A stretch of 64,000 nucleotides of DNA from Cycas panzhihuaensis (taxonomy: Eukaryota; Cycadophyta): NCBI GenBank assembly GCA_023213395.1, contig CM041465.1, forward strand, positions 143,599,741 to 143,663,740. The letters are read 5' to 3'. Under the pieces are notes generated by a model that had not been told where the DNA came from, made no database searches, and saw nothing but the letters and a program-made list of their open reading frames with translations. Below, in pieces: positions 54,922-64,000 of the stretch; the first letter of the stretch is position 1; the number at the start of each line of letters is the position of its first letter. The translations under genes were made by a program, and so were the position numbers.

Positions 54922-56110
54922 TTACGAGTAGAATTTTTTAAGGAATTTTCTGTTAACAGCTTTCTTAAATTCAAGACCCTCCAGGGTGGCGATCCTGTAG
55001 GCACCGTTACCGAGGCTTTCGATAATGACGAAGGGGCCAACCCATCTAGGTTTGAATTTGGTCAAACGGCCATGAAGATATTCCAATTTGAGGACATAGT
55101 CCCTGGGAAACAAAGGATGAGAACGAAGATGTTTATCATAGGTCCTTTGTGAACGAGGTTTGGATGCTAGGTTAGCCTGGTAGGTGGCTAAACGTCTCTC
55201 ATCCAAAGCTTTGAGGTCCAGGAGATGAGCTTGACGGGTCAACTCCTCATCGATGAGACCCTAAAGAGAAACTCACAAGGAAGGGATCTCCACTTCCAAT
55301 AGGAGTACTACCTCGGTACCATAAACTAAGGAGAACAAGGTTATTCCTATGGAAGAACGGATAGAGGTGCGGTAAGCCCACAAAACAGAACGGAGCTAAA
55401 GGTGCCAACCTCTTTGAGACTGAGCGACAATTTTCTTTAGGATATTAATAAGAGTCTTGTTGAATGACTCTACCTGACCATTTGCCTAAGGATAGTAAGG
55501 AGATGACGCTTGGTGAGAGATTTTGAATTTCTCACAAGGCTCGTCCATCTCCTTGTTACAAAAGAGGGTTCTATTGTTGGTAATCAGGACATTAGAAATC
55601 ACGAAACGATAAATGATATGCTGGTAAACGAAGGTAGCTATCATTTTACCAGGGGTAGTAACTAGAGGGATGGCCTCCGCCCATTTGGTGAAGTATTCTA
55701 TAGTAGTCAAGATAAACTTGTGCTATGACGAAGAAGGTGGAGAGATAGCCCCGATGAGGTCTAGCCCCCACTGGGCAAAAGGCCACGGAGATATGATAGA
55801 GTGAAGGGCCTCATAAGGTACATGGGAGATGTTAACATGTTCCTGACATCGCTGATATCTCAAGGCAAAAGCATGGGCATCCTTGAAGAGGGACAGCCAA
55901 AAGTAACCCATACGGAGGATCCTCTGGGCCATGGACTAGCCCCCAAAGTGACCCCCACAAATACCATGGTGGCATTCATGGAGTATCTGGTCAGCTTCGT
56001 CGCTAGTGACACAGCGGAGGAGGATCCCATTGAAGGACCTCTTGTATAATACTTTGTCCATGAGAAAGTATTACCTAGCAGAAGTTCGGATATGAGATCT
56101 AACTTTACTA
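54922..56110 (-). pseudogene. Gyp-2 integrase
   Basis: Minus-strand reading from 56010: DEADQILHECHHGICGGHF then FALRYQRCQEH, the H-H-C-C zinc region. The core has FAQWGLDLIGAI (first Asp) at about 55750-55780, LITNNRTLFCNKEM where N replaces the second catalytic Asp (family T-D-N-G-x-x-F), and ANGQVESFNKTL with the Glu at about 55450-55490 after a stop. The C-terminal part 55242-54922 is open for 106 codons (FKPRWVGPFVIIESLGNGAY). No chromodomain follows, as in Tat. The Asp loss and stops make it inactive. Confidence 0.88.
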
Positions 56111-56119
56111 CTAGTATCA

Positions 56120-56900
56120 TGGTAATATTGCTGTTGCATGAGATACTGCACTATGTCGCCATACCACTCATTATCGATGAGTGGATGGGGAGAGACGTCC
56201 TGAATAGTTAAGATGGACTCATCAGGAAGGGAATCATCAACAGGGGTATCGAGCGAGTTAGGAATAAGGGCGTTTGCGAGTTGCTCAACCACTACTATTC
56301 CTTTCTTCAATTTTTGGTTAACGATATGAAGGTCGAACTCTTGAAGCAGGACAGCCCAATGGCCAGCCCTACCCGTCAAGTCTGAACGAGTAAGTAAGTA
56401 TCGCAAGGGATCAGACTGGATGATCATCTTAGTGGTGTTACCAAGTAAGTAATGTCTAAACTTCTTGGTCACATGGACCAAGGAGAGACATTCCTTCTCG
56501 GCAGGAGAGTAATTAAGTTCGACAACCATAAGGGTGCAACTGATAAAGTAGATGGCCCTCTTGACGCTTGAGTTGTCCTCCTAAGCCAACATAGTGCCTA
56601 GGGACTCATCAGTTGCTGAGGTATAAAGAATGAAGGGCCTATCGAAACAAGGAGGTGCCAACGTAGGAGTGGAAGCGAGAGCTTCCTTAAGTCCCTCAAA
56701 GGCTTGTTGGGCCTTATCAGACCAAACAAATAGGGTTCCCTTCTTCAATAGGTTGGTTAAGAGTTTAACGCTTACAGCGAAATCTACCAGGAAGCACCTG
56801 AGGAAACCAAGCCTACCTAGGAATGACTTGATCTATCATTGGGTCCTAGGAGGCGGCATATCAAGGACTGCCTTGACCTTGTCAGGGTTAATCTAAATCC
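56120..56900 (-). pseudogene. Gyp-2 RNase H (gypsy type) and linker
   Basis: It begins with SFLGRLGFLRCFLVDFA and FILYTSATDESLGTMLA at about 56590-56650 (the first Asp of gypsy RNase H), then in an open 152-codon piece (56529-56071) MVVELNYSPAEKECLSLV (Glu), TTKMIIQSDPLRYLLTRSDL (Asp) and AGHWAVLLQEFDL. The stretch after it is the linker to the integrase zinc region, WYGDIVQYLMQQQYYHD. The motifs are those of Tat pol. Confidence 0.88.
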
Positions 56901-56901
56901 C

Positions 56902-57640
56902 TTATTTTGACACAAGAAATCCAAGGAGTTTGCCTGAAATGATGGCAAACACACACTTGAGTGGGTTTAGGCTAACATGATACTTGTGGCATCGCATGAA
57001 GATAGCCCGCAAGTCAGAGGGATGATGGGCCCTAATACATGAGAGACTCATCATGTCATCCATCAAAACCTCTAATATGTTATCGATGAGGTCATGGAAG
57101 ATGAAATGCATCGCTCTTCAATAAGTAGCGCCTGCATTTTTAAGACCGAAGGGTATTTCCTTGTAGGCAAAGGTACCCCACGGGGTGGTGAAGGCCGTCT
57201 TTGTGGAAGTCTTTGGGAGATATTTGGTTCTAGTTGTAGCTAGAGAAGCTGCCCATTAAGGACATAACTTCGAATCTGGCAGTTCGATCAATGATTTGAT
57301 CGATGAAAGAGAGTGGAAAATTGACCTTAGGACATGCATTGTTAATATCACAGAAATCAATGCATATCTAGATAGACCCATTCTTCTTAGCAACGGGGAT
57401 GATGTTGGATATCTATTTAGGGTAATCGATGGAGGTAATAAGTCCAGCATCCAATAGCTTCTCGACCTCCATCTTAACGATGATTGAGAGCTTAAGGTGG
57501 AGAGGACACTGCTTCTGGCACATAGGATGGGAATGGCTGTGAGATTATAAGTGACAATGGAGGGGTCAATTCCCTTCATGTTAGAATAATCCCATGCAAA
57601 GACATCCCAAAACTCCTAGAACAAAAGGGAGTACTCCCTT
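56902..57640 (-). pseudogene. Gyp-2 reverse transcriptase
   Basis: Upstream EFWDVFAWDYSNMKGIDPSI at about 57550-57610 is the Tat-type entry to RT. The fingers and palm are spread over several frames in 57256-57579, with a readable NIIPVAKKNGSIRICIDF-like segment near 57340-57400. The open piece 57111-56902 has VLMDDMM, where the family has Y-V-D-D-M, then SDLRAIFMRCHKYHVSLNPL and SGKLLGFLVSK. So the catalytic Asp pair is present but the region has several frameshifts. Confidence 0.85.
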
Positions 57641-57699
57641 ACCTCATTAGGAGAACATTCCATCCTGACCTTAATGACCTTGTTGGGGGCCAAGACGAT

Positions 57700-58475
57700 G
57701 TCCTAGGTTGCCCCCATGCACATGGCATTTCCCTCCTCGAAATAGAGAGGGGTAAGGTCAATAGGAAGAGGTGGAATAGGGGATGGGATTGGGTTAGCGA
57801 GCATGGACCCAATCACAAGAATCTTCTGGTGGCCAAGCCTATGGGGACCAGAAGGAAAGCTAGGCATGGAGCCCGCTAAGTGCTCAAGTAAGGCTTCATC
57901 ATCTTCAAAGTAATCCACCCCATGCATGACCTTACTTTGAATAGATGAAGTGCTGAAGGAATTAGGAGCAACGAGACTATGGTGGTCATTAGGTTGTCCA
58001 ATGTCCTCGACAAACTCTACGGGAGAGTCTAGAAGGGGCTCCTTAGAAGGAGCGAAAGGAAGCTCCTCGAAGCCACCACCTGTGGGTGGTGATGAAGAGG
58101 AAGACCTAATGGCGGATGAGTCAATACGAGCGATGATATGTTACACAAAGGAGTGACTAGTCTCACCAATGAAAGAGGTTCTAGGTGGGGATCTAGAATG
58201 AGATAAGTGCATCCTACTGGTGCAGAGGAAAGAAACGGGGTGAAGACAATCCTCATCCTCATCGTGAGACTCATCGTCACTAAATGAGACGAGGTACCCA
58301 TAGCTCCCAACACCGATAGAAGAAAAGCACGTAAGACTAGGAGAAGAAGATGCAGGATCTTCTTCGATGTGAGATGGATCGGGTATGCCAATGGAGCAAG
58401 ACGAGGCGTGAGTAGAGGGGCCTTGGCTCACTTGGTTGATAGGGCGAGTTTGTTTAGCAGGTGGACGTTCACAGG
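57700..58475 (-). pseudogene. Gyp-2 protease-RT linker
   Basis: Acidic and Ser-rich open stretches (for example 57927-57703, MHGVDYFEDDEALLEHLAG; and near 58260-58310 SFSDDESHDEDEDC) without a known domain. Position is between protease and RT as in Tat elements. Confidence 0.55.
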
Positions 58476-58479
58476 AGAC

Positions 58480-59268
58480 AACCTTCATCCATCCATCATG
58501 GACAAATTTAAGTTGCCCCAGCGGGTTGAACACATAGCTCCCATCTGGTCAAGCCATGTTCGACCCAAGAGAAGGTTGTAATCGATGTCGACGTAAAGGA
58601 CTACAATGTTAGCGAGGATAGTCTTGCCCTTGAGAGTGAGCGGGATCGAGACAAATCTCAATGGGGTCTTTTCGCTACCGTCGTAGCCTTGGCATCACCA
58701 TGGAACAAGTTCCAAGGCAGAAATACCAAGCTCTTGCATAACATGCAAGGGCATGGCATTCATGGAAGAACCATTGTCGACAATAGTCCTTCACAGGGTA
58801 CAGTCGGGTGTATCAATGGTAATGGTAAATGGGAAGTTCCACTGACGTTCCCTTTCACACATGGGGGGGAAGGTCTTTAGGATCAAAAGAAATAACGGGC
58901 TCATGGCTTTGGGTGACTCCCAAAGTGTGGACGGGCATGTCATTTGATCCTAAAGCTTCCAAAAGGAGAGCCCATTGATCGTGACAACTCCTCAAAATGT
59001 CTATCAAGGACATTCCCGCAGTGACAGTATGGAGCTCGTCAATGATAGAGAAGGGCTTACCCTTCACAGTGGGTTGGGTAAGTGCCCTTCGAAAATCATA
59101 ATGACCAGGACACACACGAATGGCCTTGGGAAAAAGTGGCACTTCCAAAGGAGGGTTCTCTGGAAGAGGATCAGAATGAGGAATATAAGAAGAAGCACCA
59201 ACTGCCTCTTTGGTAGCTTGAGACCGAGTAAGGGCATACAAAGGAGTAGCCTCAAACATTTGGATCAC
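58480..59268 (-). pseudogene. Gyp-2 aspartic protease region
   Basis: 59268-58855 is open for 137 codons, opening MIQMFEATPLYALTRSQATK and containing FSIIDELHTVTAGMSLIDIL, the pre-protease segment of such elements. After a frameshift the active site reads TIVDNGSSMNAMPLHVMQEL at about 58725-58790. D-N-G replaces the usual D-T/S-G, a form I recall in many plant gypsy proteases. LLGRTWLDQMGA-like text near 58530-58570 marks the C-terminal protease motif. Confidence 0.75.
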
Positions 59269-59499
59269 CTTCTTTCCCTTATTCCGGGACTACGAAGGTG
59301 ATGGAGTGCGTTGGTTAGGGGAATGAGAGGAAGAGGACGAATCCCGGGTGCCCTTCCCTTTATCGCAGGAAGGATGAGAATTCAATGATCTTCCCCAGTT
59401 CCAGTTATTCTTGGGTTGAGAGTTTTATCACATTCCCCATGTTTGGGGAATAGATTATTATGGACCAGTTGGATTATATTAGGCCTTGAGGCCCGTTTA

Positions 59500-61586
59500 G
59501 GGGAGGAGTCACGTCAGGGGGCATCCTTGGGATGTTGGGCCCTACAATGTGAGTCATCATGGAAGCACTCCCCATGAATGGAACACCACTTCTTCTCAAG
59601 TGAGGAATCAGGTTTCCTTGCTTGAGAGGACTAGGCACTACCATTTCTAGGGAGGGAAGCTTGGGTAGCTTGCTGAATTTATTTGTTAGAAGTTGGGGAT
59701 GAAGGAGCTTGTAATTTGAGTTCCTTCATCATATGTTCGAATGAACGTATAACGGATGTAAGTGGATCTAGGGTCTTCTCAGTTGGATGAGAAGAAGACC
59801 TAGAAGACTGTTGCAGTTTGGTTTCTTTGGTTGGAGGTGGTGCTTCATGTCGTTGTGAGGGCTTGAGAGCCTTCTTGAGTCCGGCCTGGATCTCAATAGC
59901 CTCAAGCACTAAGCACTTTGCAATCGCGGAGTCACATGTAGTCACCCCCATTTTAAGGACTTCTACATGTACTTCAGGGTAAAGTACGTTAACGAAGAGG
60001 TCCCTCTTCAATTCCTTGGGCAATGTAGCCTTAGTGGAATGAAGAAGGTCATGGAACCACCACATAAAGTCACGATTCATCTCATCGTGGCCTTGTTTGA
60101 GTGATAGAAGAGATTGCATTCCACTTTCAAATGGGCGAGCAACATTAAAATAATTGATGAACTAATCCATAAGTTGCTGGAACAAGAAAATGGAATGAGT
60201 GGGAAGGCGATAAAACCACTTAAGGGCATCGCCTTGTAAAGATCGAGGGAATAGTTTCATCAAGATGTGGTCATAAGCCCAGTAATCAATACACGTTAGA
60301 GAGAAATTACGAACGTGTTCCGCTGGGTCTTGTGAGGAAGTTCCATCAAATTTAGGAACTTCGGAAGGGTAAGGCGGTAAGTTGGTTCTTAACGCCTCAA
60401 TAGATAACGGCATCGATCTATAATCCATGAAGGAATGCGCCCTTGCATGGACCGTAGGATCGATAAATGGTAATGAGCAAGAAATGAATGGGGGTGGCAA
60501 ACCCATCCCTCCTTGAGGAAGCGCCCCTTGCTAGAAAGAGACTTAGGGATAAGTGCCTTGAAAGGAAGCTAGGTTCCCTTGTGAAGGCATAGCGTAAGAG
60601 GCTACACTAGATGGTGGAAAAGGAGGGTGTGGGATCAGGTTTTGCCCATATGGGCCACCCGTAGGTGGTGCAACCCCATATGGGTGTAGCGGGTCTACCC
60701 CATAAGCTAGAATGTTGTTCCCTTTACCCTGCCCCCAAGGTTGAGAGATATAACCTGGGGGTATATAAAGAGAAGAACCACTAAGTTAGTTTTGGGGATA
60801 TGTGGGAGTGGGTCCCACATGACTGGCAGCTGAAGAGTTAGTAGGACCGATAGGCCTACTAGGGGACGCATGCACCACATTAGGGGATGGCACATTAGCT
60901 TGACTAGGAAAGGGTATGCTAACCCCCAACTGAGGGAAAGACATACCACGAGAGGGTCCTGAAGAACTAGGACCATAACGAGGGATAGAAGGCACAACTT
61001 TCATCCCTAAGGTTGGTGTAGGAATGGAATGGGATGAATGCACAGGAACGAAAGGGTTACTCGTTGTGGGAGGCACATGTGCAGATGAAGAAGGTGGGAT
61101 AAGAGCAGACAAAGAAGGCACTCCACTATGCAAAACATCTTCAAAACACCTAGGCCGTGATTGAAGACGAGCCGCTCGAAAGCACTCGCTAATAGCTTCA
61201 ACCACGTCAGTGGGAGGGGTATCTACGTGACTATAAGAGGTGGATGGGACCTCGAATGACATAGACCCCTCAGGGCACTCCTCATAAGAATCGCTACTAG
61301 GGTGGTGAACCTCAAGAGGAGATGAGCCTTCTACCACATGAGTAGAAGGATGGATGTCAAGGGGGTGATGTTGATCACCCGGGTAGTAGATAGGATCGTC
61401 ACCCTCTTGGGTGGAAACTAGAATGCATGTGGGGAACTCATGAGTTCCCAAGGCAAAGGTGTTATAGGCCCAATCGGAAGGGTATCCTTCCATGGTCAAA
61501 TTAAAATCTGACGATGGAAGAGAACGATACTCGGGGTCTTTTAATAATGGAGGCAAACCACGTAGGCGATGAGAGAAGCATCGCAT
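59500..61586 (-). pseudogene. Gyp-2 gag
   Basis: A single frame runs from M at 61586 to at least 59530 with few stops (near 60786, 60545, 60160 and 59680), about 690 codons. The N-terminal 266 codons (61586-60786) are open and Ser/Pro/His-rich without a known domain. The capsid-like part reads PKFDGTSSQDPAEHVRNF, SLQGDALKWFYRLP and MNRDFMWWFHDLL, matching the retrotransposon gag domain, and extends to about 59850. The end has CSIHGECFHDDSHC, a C-x2-H-x4-H-x4-C-like zinc motif of Tat gag. It would build the particle. Confidence 0.85.
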
Positions 61587-61589
61587 ACA

Positions 61590-61730
61590 AAACTTGCCAA
61601 CACTTTAGAAGAAGGAAAGAGCCACAAGGAGTGCACATTGGGGGCTACCCAACGAAGGAGATAAAGTGGAAGGAACCACTAGAAGGTAGTAATATCAACA
61701 GGAAGGGATGAGAACTAGCTCCCTTACTGG
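61590..61730. other. Gyp-2 short leader
   Basis: About 140 bases between primer site and the first gag Met; no feature seen. Confidence 0.6.
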
Positions 61731-61752
61731 CAAATCCCCAGTATGGTCACTA
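61731..61752 (-). other. Gyp-2 primer-binding site
   Basis: Next to the 5' LTR the minus strand reads AGTGACCATACTGGGGATT. Tat-type elements have T-G-G-C-G-A-C-x-x-x-x-C-T-G-G-G-G-A here. The match is partial but in the right place. Confidence 0.65.
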
Positions 61753-61753
61753 G

Positions 61754-64000
61754 TGGATGTGCATCTATGGGATAATCACCTAGCTGAGTTGGAATAGTGA
61801 GGATGATCGATAACGGTATTGAGGGTGTGGATAGAAACCTACAAGCAAAGTGAGTACCATGCAAGGTGCCCCGTGCACTGGAGCACGAGTTTGGGACCTG
61901 TGGATGATACCCAACTACCTCTGAGTGGTTCCCCACCTTAGAGAGAAAGGGGGGAAGCGAGAGAGGTAGCCTGGATAGATTTAGGAGGAAATTCCTCCCA
62001 CCCTTGGTTGGTCGGAAGGGGAGGAAGAGGATCCTCAAAGGTTTCCATATGACAGAGGGAAATAAGTGGGAGCAAGGTAGGCAATAGCCTACAGTGCACC
62101 TAGGATCTTCTTGGTTATTTGGCCAAGCAAATAGAGCCGAGAAGGGGAGAAGGGAGTAGGAGTGGATAGCAATCCCAAAATCTCCCTTAATGGTTCAACC
62201 AAGAAGGCAAGAGTGATATGGCACATGCAAGCAAGCAAACTCAAACAAAAGACAAGCCAAAAGGGGTGAGGATTGGGTTTGCAAGCTGAGGAAAAGGCAA
62301 AGGGAAATCTCCTAAAGTCCTTTCCCTAAGTGAATGTGGTGTGTAAAGTGCAAATATATAAATGCGAGTAAAGATGTTAATTTCCTTTTCTCTTTTATGT
62401 TTGACCTATTTAACTAATGCATAGACCACAACTAAAAGTGTGAAAAGGAAAGCGAGGGTAAGAGAAAGAAGTACGCACCCGGGAGGGTAGCGGATGATAG
62501 GAGACCTTATCCATGGGTCACGCACGTCCTCACCAAGCCCACAGATGATGGAGGGACTTCCTTACCTTCCCCTTGCGAAAGGAAAAAATAAAGGAAACAA
62601 AAATGAAAGCAAAGAGCAAAACAAAAGAAACCTTACCGGGATTCAAGTGCTTAACCCTTTTTGAGAGCACCGCAACAACCTGCACATGCACAAACCTATC
62701 CCTTCCAAGAAGGGGTTGCAAGAAATAGTCTATATACATGCAAGTATATATAAGTACTATTGATGTTAGAATGTTAGAGAAAGATAATTATTGCAACAAA
62801 CTCTACAAACCTTCTCTCAAACAAGGCTAGACACCAAGTGAAAATGGTACAAGGGAAGCCTCAGGAGGGCTAACCCTCCACTGAAATCTCCACATGACTC
62901 ATAGACATAGCAAAGTAGTAGGTAAAAGCCACTAAGGACAGCCAAAGATGCCAAAGGAAAAAGCAATAAAGTGTTGAGAGGTAAGTTGCTATGGGTAGCA
63001 ATCTGGTACCCAAACCCTTACTAATGAGGACAAGGGGTGCCCAACAACACCGGGGACTCTATGGGGGTCCAAACGAGAGGCGAGCAGGCGTGGAATCAAT
63101 GCAACAAGTGGCTGCATATGCTGACAATCCAGCGCTGGCCTAGGGCTCAATCTCTCCTAGTAATCTCAAGAAGAACATAGGATGAGAGAAGAGAAGGTGG
63201 GAAGGGATTACCCTTGGAGAGAAGGACTGAAAGGGGGCTGCCCCACCTTACTCTCTTCACTTGACCTTAGGGCTCTTCTCTCGCTGTTCTCTTGAAGAAA
63301 ACCAACGGAGGGAAGGTTGAGCCAAGAAGCAACAAGCAAGATACAATAGAAAGATAGCTTTGTAACGGTGAAAACTGAAGGAAATGAGTAGATAAAGTAA
63401 GAAATGGGTCCAAATAGGGAGTAACTCACCAAAAAAATGGAAGAAAAGAGTTGATAAGACCTGTTGGGTGGATGTATGATAGACCTGGGCCTGCTAACAG
63501 CAAGAAGGAGGGCTCCTGCAGGGGTTTGTAGAAGGTAAATCCAATGGATAGCTGAAAGGAGCACTAGTGGGTGAGTTGTGGAGGAATCAGCACTAAAAGC
63601 ACTTGATGAAACTTGAAGAGAGGCTTCCCACCATGGAAGTAAAGAGTTATAAGCATGTCCTAGCCTGAGATTGCAGGAAATGCAGGCCTATAGAAACACC
63701 TATGATAGAAGGAGCTAGAGAGCAGAAGTTGCAACAAAAGTTGTTGTGTTGTAGAGTAAAAATGACCTAAAGATTCCTCAAAATGATGAGGGTATGAATA
63801 CTTATACCCACTCCAACCCTAAGAGGACAAATAGAGTGAAAATAGGGCTGAGGTGGATGCGAGACTATGTGGCAAGTTCACGGAAAAAGTGAAAATTTCC
63901 ACAACATATTTTAAAAAATAACTGATGACAGTCGCACCGCGATAAACTTCATGGTACCACGGTAAACTTCGCAGTACCACTAAGTTTATAGTGGTGCAAG
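61754..64000 (-). repeat. Gyp-2 5' LTR, truncated by the window end
   Basis: It starts tggatgtgcatctatggg and follows 47559-49826 throughout. At the right edge it is inside the ggtaaactt/ggtaccac repeat block. Confidence 0.9.

Larger units (their letters stand above)
47559..64000 (-). mobile_element. Gyp-2: large Tat-type Ty3/gypsy element with extra ORFs (runs off the right edge)
   Basis: Long LTR copies start at 47559 and 61754 with tggatgtgc and align by eye for at least 2.2 kb, to the window end. The internal region has a Tat-like primer site, gag, protease, RT, RNase H and integrase on the minus strand, then an opposite-strand plant mobile domain ORF and a second RNase HI on the minus strand. 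The element is over 16.4 kb, GC-richer and less decayed than its neighbours. It begins within Cop-5 gag, so it is younger than Cop-5. The right end and TSD are outside the window; the left candidate TSD is gccct (47554-47558). Confidence 0.88.

Overview
The window is plant nuclear DNA with no recognisable host protein gene. It is a stack of nested, mostly decayed retrotransposons with two tRNA-like genes in a short island of apparently single-copy sequence. The evidence for a plant is Ty1/copia and Ty3/gypsy elements with tRNA-Met and Tat-type primer sites, a plant-type LINE, plant-like tRNA-Gln and tRNA-Asn sequences, and a plant mobile domain ORF. The density of very old elements suggests a seed plant with a very large genome. 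A gymnosperm is my guess; no species marker is visible. Coordinates of elements come from LTR pairs, target-site duplications (TSDs) and domain motifs read by eye.

Layout. 1-1922: a decayed reading frame of an unrecognised protein whose stops are almost all TAA or TAG. 2055-2245: a copia RNase H remnant. 3211-17068: a minus-strand gypsy element (Gyp-1, chromovirus-like) split by a minus-strand copia (Cop-1, 6301-13276, TSD ttagg/ttaag). 17151-22453: a younger minus-strand copia (Cop-2, perfect TSD ggatg) inserted in older gypsy-like sequence. 23436-23829: a 196-bp tandem duplication. 25469-25992: tRNA-Gln and tRNA-Asn genes or pseudogenes. About 26.7-34.0 kb: a plus-strand LINE split by an internally deleted copia (Cop-3, 27130-29819, perfect TSD acatg). 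35.57-36.33 kb: a copia integrase fragment (Cop-4). 36.34-39.60 plus 47.21-47.56 kb: a minus-strand copia (Cop-5) split by a plus-strand copia (Cop-6, 39602-47199, perfect TSD ttttc, two 313-bp LTRs). 47559 to beyond the right edge: a large minus-strand gypsy element of Tat type (Gyp-2), GC-richer and less decayed than its surroundings.

The most unusual unit is Gyp-2. Besides gag, protease, RT, RNase H and integrase on the minus strand, it carries, between integrase and the left LTR, an opposite-strand ORF with a plant mobile domain and, beyond it, a second RNase HI domain on the minus strand with recognisable catalytic positions. A TATA-like palindrome lies between these two divergent ORFs. 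A C7-T4-G7 inverted repeat, which on the minus strand reads as a polypurine tract, raises the possibility that the LTR is about 4.5 kb and includes the second RNase H.

All protein-coding remnants here carry stops or frameshifts, so none is expected to be autonomous. Cop-2, Cop-6 and Gyp-2 are the best preserved.
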